DNA of 64,000 bases from Xanthomarina sp035306705 (lineage in GTDB: Bacteria > Bacteroidota > Bacteroidia > Flavobacteriales > Flavobacteriaceae). The stretch lies in assembly GCF_035306705.1 (NCBI RefSeq), contig NZ_DATGNO010000074.1:21554-85553 (forward strand). Reading direction: 5' to 3'. The number at the start of each line of letters is the position of its first letter. The first letter of the stretch is position 1. This document shows positions 60,221-64,000 of this stretch, in pieces. Position numbers and translations under genes: made by a program. The notes below the pieces were generated by a model. That model did no database searches, was not told the origin of the DNA, and saw only the letters and a program-made list of their open reading frames with translations.

Positions 60221-62137
60221 TTATTCTTCAGTGTCAGAAATGATAATAAATTTAGAGCGTCTATTTTCTTGATGTTGTTCTTCTGTACATTTTACGTCAT
60301 TAGAACACTTGTTAACCAATTGACTTTCTCCATAACCAATAGCACTTTCAATTCTTTCTTGGGAAATGTTTCTAGAGTATAGATAATCTCTTGTGGATTT
60401 TGCTCTTCTGTCCGAAAGTTTCATGTTGTAACTATCAGATCCACGACTGTCTGTATGCGATTCGATTTTAATAACCATATTTGGATGTTCTCTCATTACA
60501 GATACAATGTTTTCTAGCTCGTAGGCAGCATCTGCTCTAATGTCCCATTTATCGAAATTGAAGAAAATAGGGTTAATTACAATTTCATTATAGTTAATTA
60601 ATGGGATTAAAAATAAATCGCCATTGTGTATTTTATCTTGTTCATTGGTTGTTTCCAAGGAAATTAAAGCATCCTTATAATCTGGTTTGCTTCCAAGTAT
60701 TTTGTATGCCTTATCACAATCAAGGTCGTAGGCATATTGTCCTAGTTCATCTGTAGTAACTTCTCCAACAATTTTACCAGATTCATCTATAAGTTGAACA
60801 TTTGTTAGTGCAAGAGGTTCTAAAGTTTTGCTGTTTCTGGCAATTCCTTCTACTTTTTGTTTACACTCAAAAATGTTAAATTGATAGATATCATCGCTAC
60901 CTTTTCCATCATGTCTGTTAGAAGAAAAGAACCCTTCATTGGTGTCAGAATCTATAAAGAAAGCAAAATCGTCGTAACCACTGTTATATGGTGCGCCTAG
61001 GTTTATAGCTTCGGCATTTTCATCTTTAATGTAATCCGATTTAAAAATATCCAATAAACCAAGATTTAAAAATCCATTCGAAGAAAAGTAAAGTGTACTG
61101 TCTTTGGCTACAAACGGAAATCCTTCGCGTCCTTCCGTGTTAATTTTTGGACCTAAATTTTCCACGTCTCCATAAGTTCCATTGCTGTTAATGGCTACTT
61201 TATATAAATCTGTTTGTCCATATCCACCTTCGCGATCTGAGGTAAAAAACAAGGTTTCATTATTTGGGCTTAACGCAGGATGATACGTAGAATATGAATC
61301 GTTGTTAAAAGGTAATTCTGTAATGTTAGACCACGTGCTATCTACTAAAGTGGCTTTATAAATTTTTAACTGAACAGTTCCTTCTTTATCCATTTTGGCT
61401 CTATTTCTTTTTCCAACATTCATTCTGGAAAAATACATGGTATTGCCATCGTTGGTTAAAACAGCGTCTGCCGTATGCATATCGTTTCTGTGAACACCCT
61501 CAAAAACTATCCTTTTAACATCTGAAATTTCTTGATTTCCATCCGCAGTTGAAATAGTTCCTTGATAAAGGTCCAAATAAGGCTCGTTGTTCCATTTATA
61601 GATTTTATTATCTGTATTTCTGGATGAAGCAAAATATATGGTGTTTTCGTGAATAAATGCGCCATAATCCGAGTAGTTGGAGTTTATAGGAAGGTTGTTC
61701 ACATTTACTAGAGTTCCTTTAGTTGAAGCCAATTTCTCATATAAATGCAAATTGTTTTCATTTCCTTTTTTAGCTCTACTATCATTGTTTTGCTTGGCTT
61801 TAAATGTTTCCAACCAAGTATCGGCAACTTCATAGTTTTTTAAACTACGTTGTGTTTGAATGTATTTATAGATATATTCTGGCTCAACATCTGAATATTT
61901 TTCAAGTGCTTTTCCATACCAAACTGCAGCTTGTTCAGAATCGGAATTGTTGTAATAACAATCTCCCAATCTAGTAAGTACATGTTTGCTATCTTTTCCT
62001 TTGTCTACTGCTTCTTTATATAACTCAGCAGCTTTTAAATAGGCATAGTTGTCAAAAAACTTGTCGGCCACTTTCTCTTGAGAAAAAATGAAAGCACTCG
62101 TTAATGCGATTAATGTGAATATGACTCTTGTTTTCAT
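60221..62137 (-). CDS. OmpA family protein with TPR and PD40 segments (T9SS/gliding type)
   Basis: A 638-residue envelope protein. Signal peptide 1-19 (ending FIFSQ). Residues about 25-125 are TPR-like (AELYKEAVDKGKDSKHVLTRLGDCYYN, ALEKYSDVEPEYIYKYIQ), about 155-420 are PD40-type propeller segments (IYFASSRNTDNK, LFFTSDREGGYGQTDLYKVAI, EGFFSSNRHDGKGSDDIYQ), then a carboxypeptidase-like domain near 430-500 and the OmpA C-terminal peptidoglycan-binding domain near 520-638 (FNFDKWDIRADAAYELENIV, SHTDSRGSDSYNMKLSDRRA). It follows the PorP/SprF gene by 12 bp. Typical of the cassettes linking surface adhesins with the T9SS. Confidence 0.9.
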   Translation of the reverse strand: MKTRVIFTLIALTSAFIFSQEKVADKFFDNYAYLKAAELYKEAVDKGKDSKHVLTRLGDCYYNNSDSEQAAVWYGKALEKYSDVEPEYIYKYIQTQRSLKNYEVADTWLETFKAKQNNDSRAKKGNENNLHLYEKLASTKGTLVNVNNLPINSNYSDYGAFIHENTIYFASSRNTDNKIYKWNNEPYLDLYQGTISTADGNQEISDVKRIVFEGVHRNDMHTADAVLTNDGNTMYFSRMNVGKRNRAKMDKEGTVQLKIYKATLVDSTWSNITELPFNNDSYSTYHPALSPNNETLFFTSDREGGYGQTDLYKVAINSNGTYGDVENLGPKINTEGREGFPFVAKDSTLYFSSNGFLNLGLLDIFKSDYIKDENAEAINLGAPYNSGYDDFAFFIDSDTNEGFFSSNRHDGKGSDDIYQFNIFECKQKVEGIARNSKTLEPLALTNVQLIDESGKIVGEVTTDELGQYAYDLDCDKAYKILGSKPDYKDALISLETTNEQDKIHNGDLFLIPLINYNEIVINPIFFNFDKWDIRADAAYELENIVSVMREHPNMVIKIESHTDSRGSDSYNMKLSDRRAKSTRDYLYSRNISQERIESAIGYGESQLVNKCSNDVKCTEEQHQENRRSKFIIISDTEE

Positions 62138-62149
62138 ACTGAAATATTT

Positions 62150-63076
62150 TTAGAAGTATCTAGGTGATTTAATTCTTTTAGGTTTAAACAATTCGAACAT
62201 GACTAAAATCTCATGTGTTCCCCCAGTATAGCTGTTTAGGTCTGACAATGGGTATTCGTAAGCATAGCCAATTCGGAACTCTTTTGAAACCTGGAAATCC
62301 ACTAAGCCGGCAAGGGCAGAGGTGTTTTCGTCAATTCTATACCCTCCTCCAAGCCAAAGCTTTTCGTAGAATAAGAAGTTTGCTGTTAGGTCAAAGGATA
62401 TTGGAGCTCCATTGGTTGCCTTCACTAAAAAGGCAGGTTTTAATTTGGTGTTTTCACTAAGTGTAAATACATAACCCCCAGTAAAATAATAGCTAACACG
62501 TTCCAAAGCAGCAATATCTTGATTGTTTTTACCTTTCGTATAATCTGTATTCAGAATTCTTGGGGCAGAAAGTCCTAAATACCACATTTGGGAATGCCAA
62601 TATACACCAGCTCCAATGTTTGGACTCCAACGGTCTTCAATACCATAAATATTTGGGTCTTGTCCGCTAGGATCTGCAGCGCTTCTATCTAAACTATAAC
62701 CAGTAAAACCTCCTTTTAAACCAAATGCAAGCTTTGTGTTTTCACCAGTTTGAATGGTATATGAAAAATCTCCATATAGATAAGAAAAACGTTCATCTCC
62801 AAGTTTGTCGTTAATAAAAGATAGTCCCAAACCAATATTCTCATTTCTTAAAGGTGTGTTTATCGATAAGGTTTGAGTTACTGGACCACCATCGAAACCA
62901 ACCCATTGACTTCTGTGCAAGCCAACGATACTTAAAGTTTCCCGACTTCCAGCATAGGCCGGATTTATAGAAATGGTGTTATACATATATTGGGTGAATT
63001 GTGGTAATTGTTGGGCAATTCCAACCGTACTACTCAATATTGCCAGTGTAACTATATAATGTTTAATAGATTTCAT
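62150..63076 (-). CDS. PorP/SprF family type IX secretion membrane protein
   Basis: A 308-residue outer-membrane barrel of the PorP/SprF family. Signal peptide 1-21 (ending GIAQ). Conserved start QLPQFTQYMYNTISINPAYAGSRETLSIVGLHRSQWVGFDGGP is the family hallmark (broken here into QFTQYMYNT and INPAYAGSRE), followed by LRNENIGLGLSFINDKLG and C-terminal RIGYAYEYPLSDL. SprF works with SprB in Flavobacterium gliding and adhesin delivery. Here it is between an adhesin-like gene and the OmpA gene, the usual order. Confidence 0.9.
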   Translation of the reverse strand: MKSIKHYIVTLAILSSTVGIAQQLPQFTQYMYNTISINPAYAGSRETLSIVGLHRSQWVGFDGGPVTQTLSINTPLRNENIGLGLSFINDKLGDERFSYLYGDFSYTIQTGENTKLAFGLKGGFTGYSLDRSAADPSGQDPNIYGIEDRWSPNIGAGVYWHSQMWYLGLSAPRILNTDYTKGKNNQDIAALERVSYYFTGGYVFTLSENTKLKPAFLVKATNGAPISFDLTANFLFYEKLWLGGGYRIDENTSALAGLVDFQVSKEFRIGYAYEYPLSDLNSYTGGTHEILVMFELFKPKRIKSPRYF

Positions 63077-63088
63077 AGGTTATAGTTT

Positions 63089-64000
63089 TTATTTGGTTCC
63101 TACGTAGATATAGCCTGTGAAAGGTTTTAATCCACTATTTTTTAAAGTTAGAATATAATAGTATGTTCCGTTAGGTACTTTATCTGCATTCCCAATTGAG
63201 CCTTTAGATACTGCACCATTCCAATTGTTTTGATAGTTGCCTGACTCGTAAATCATAGCTCCCCAACGGTTGAATATTTTAACATCCATAACAAATCCAC
63301 AAGACTCTACACCAGTTACTTCAAAGTATTCGTTCCATTGGTCACCGTTTGGAGTTACTGCTTTTGAAATTACAACAGCTTCTGAACCACAATCTAAAAC
63401 AATACAATCGTCGTTTATATTTATGGTTACTTCTGTAGTAGTTAAACATCCATTGTTTGCTATTGTGTAACTAAACACATAGTCTCCGAGTTCTACAGAT
63501 AATGGATCAAAGTACTGACCATCTAGAGTCGCATTACCCGAAACAACTATCCAGGTTCCACTTGTATCCGAACCATTATAGTAATCGAATAAATCAATGA
63601 TACCATCTTCAGAACATCTACTGTCATTTTCTAAATGAACAGTGTCGGTCATAGTTACATAAACAATTTGTGACGCTGTACCTATGTTACCACAAGTATC
63701 GCTAAACTCCCAGGTCCATATAATTTCGTAGTCATTATTTGTTCCATCAAAGGAATTGTCTTCGTCAAAATATGTGATGGTTATATCATTTGAACAATCA
63801 TCAAAAACTAAGGTTGGTACTTCTGGAATAACATCACAATTTACTGTAATATCAGATAGATCGTTTGTTACTACAGGAGCCGTCGTGTCACTTACTGTAA
63901 TCGTTTGAGATACAGAAGATGTATTATTACAAGGATCCGTAAAAGTCCAAGTGCGCGTGATTGTTATGTTACAAGCATCTGAGCTATCCGTTACTTCTGA
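63089..64000 (-). CDS. gliding motility-associated C-terminal domain protein, HYR-like repeats (partial)
   Basis: The frame ends at 63089 and is open, without any stop, up to the window edge at 64000 (about 303 residues visible); the true start lies outside. The inner Met at 63650-63652 is only a codon within the coding sequence. The visible N-terminal side carries HYR-like repeats: FTDPCNNTSSVSQTITVSD, TAPVVTNDLSDITVNCD and EFSDTCGNIGTASQIVYVT, with many paired Cys. The C-terminus has the gliding-motility-associated domain: VISKAVTPNGDQWNEYFEV, IFNRWGAMIYES, and PNGTYYYIL ending GYIYVGTK. Such proteins (SprB-like) are large adhesins exported by the T9SS. It precedes porP/sprF and ompA genes by 12 bp. 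Confidence 0.88.
   Translation of the reverse strand, partial: SEVTDSSDACNITITRTWTFTDPCNNTSSVSQTITVSDTTAPVVTNDLSDITVNCDVIPEVPTLVFDDCSNDITITYFDEDNSFDGTNNDYEIIWTWEFSDTCGNIGTASQIVYVTMTDTVHLENDSRCSEDGIIDLFDYYNGSDTSGTWIVVSGNATLDGQYFDPLSVELGDYVFSYTIANNGCLTTTEVTININDDCIVLDCGSEAVVISKAVTPNGDQWNEYFEVTGVESCGFVMDVKIFNRWGAMIYESGNYQNNWNGAVSKGSIGNADKVPNGTYYYILTLKNSGLKPFTGYIYVGTK

Overview
This window is an AT-rich chromosome segment from a member of the Bacteroidota, almost certainly Flavobacteriaceae. The evidence is the type IX secretion and gliding parts list (a PorQ-like protein, a PorP/SprF-like protein with an OmpA-family partner, a gliding-motility-type C-terminal domain, a type A sorting domain), DUF5916, DUF937 and head-GIN families, a TonB-dependent receptor with a carboxypeptidase-like N-terminal domain, and recurrent TAnnTTTG promoter elements with little sign of Shine-Dalgarno sites. 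No rRNA, tRNA, CRISPR array, prophage or intact insertion sequence was seen. The species cannot be fixed from the sequence alone.

Layout. 1-8.3 kb: the tail of a class III aminotransferase, a LolD-type ABC ATPase, a DUF5916 outer-membrane protein, then a likely metal-uptake group (TonB receptor with a His/Asp-rich loop, a His-rich exported small protein, a membrane protein), a lipoprotein and a DUF937 protein. 8.3-15.2 kb: serA-like and serC genes, a LuxC-family acyl-CoA reductase divergent from a 2[4Fe-4S] ferredoxin, an AMP-forming acyl-CoA synthetase and an unrecognised 324-residue protein. 15.3-26.9 kb: an accessory-looking stretch of single genes with long spacers (serine hydrolase, lipoproteins, alpha/beta hydrolase, a flavin monooxygenase with an N-terminal zinc-finger-like part, GNAT, SGNH hydrolase, YdhR-like, DUF417, cytochrome b561-like, a monoheme lipoprotein and a LamG lipoprotein).

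27-33.7 kb: ychF, then a tight parE - small membrane protein - parC operon. 33.8-39.5 kb: a large T9SS-exported CUB/FnIII protein, three outer-membrane barrel genes each ending in nearly the same CCGAAG/CTTCGG terminator, and aroQ. 39.6-47.8 kb: lpd, msrB, an M48 metalloprotease lipoprotein, an MFS transporter, a lipoprotein, and a four-gene ECF sigma / anti-sigma / two adhesin-like protein operon. 48-59.9 kb: housekeeping genes lon, porQ, cmk, rpsA, pyrR - unknown - pyrB, a small STAS-like protein, rnz, pdxH and a CAP-domain lipoprotein. 60.2-64 kb: a minus-strand cassette of OmpA-family protein, PorP/SprF protein and the C-terminal part of a very repetitive gliding-type adhesin that runs off the right edge.

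I found no convincing complete new defence or mobile system. The best leads are the zinc-finger/flavin monooxygenase fusion, the uncharacterised proteins embedded in the parE-parC and pyrR-pyrB operons, the metal-binding TonB group, the structured leader of rpsA, an inverted repeat before lon, a promoter element inside a terminator loop at 33.8 kb, and an intergenic segment at 59.9-60.1 kb bounded by 16-bp direct repeats and carrying a REP-like palindrome.
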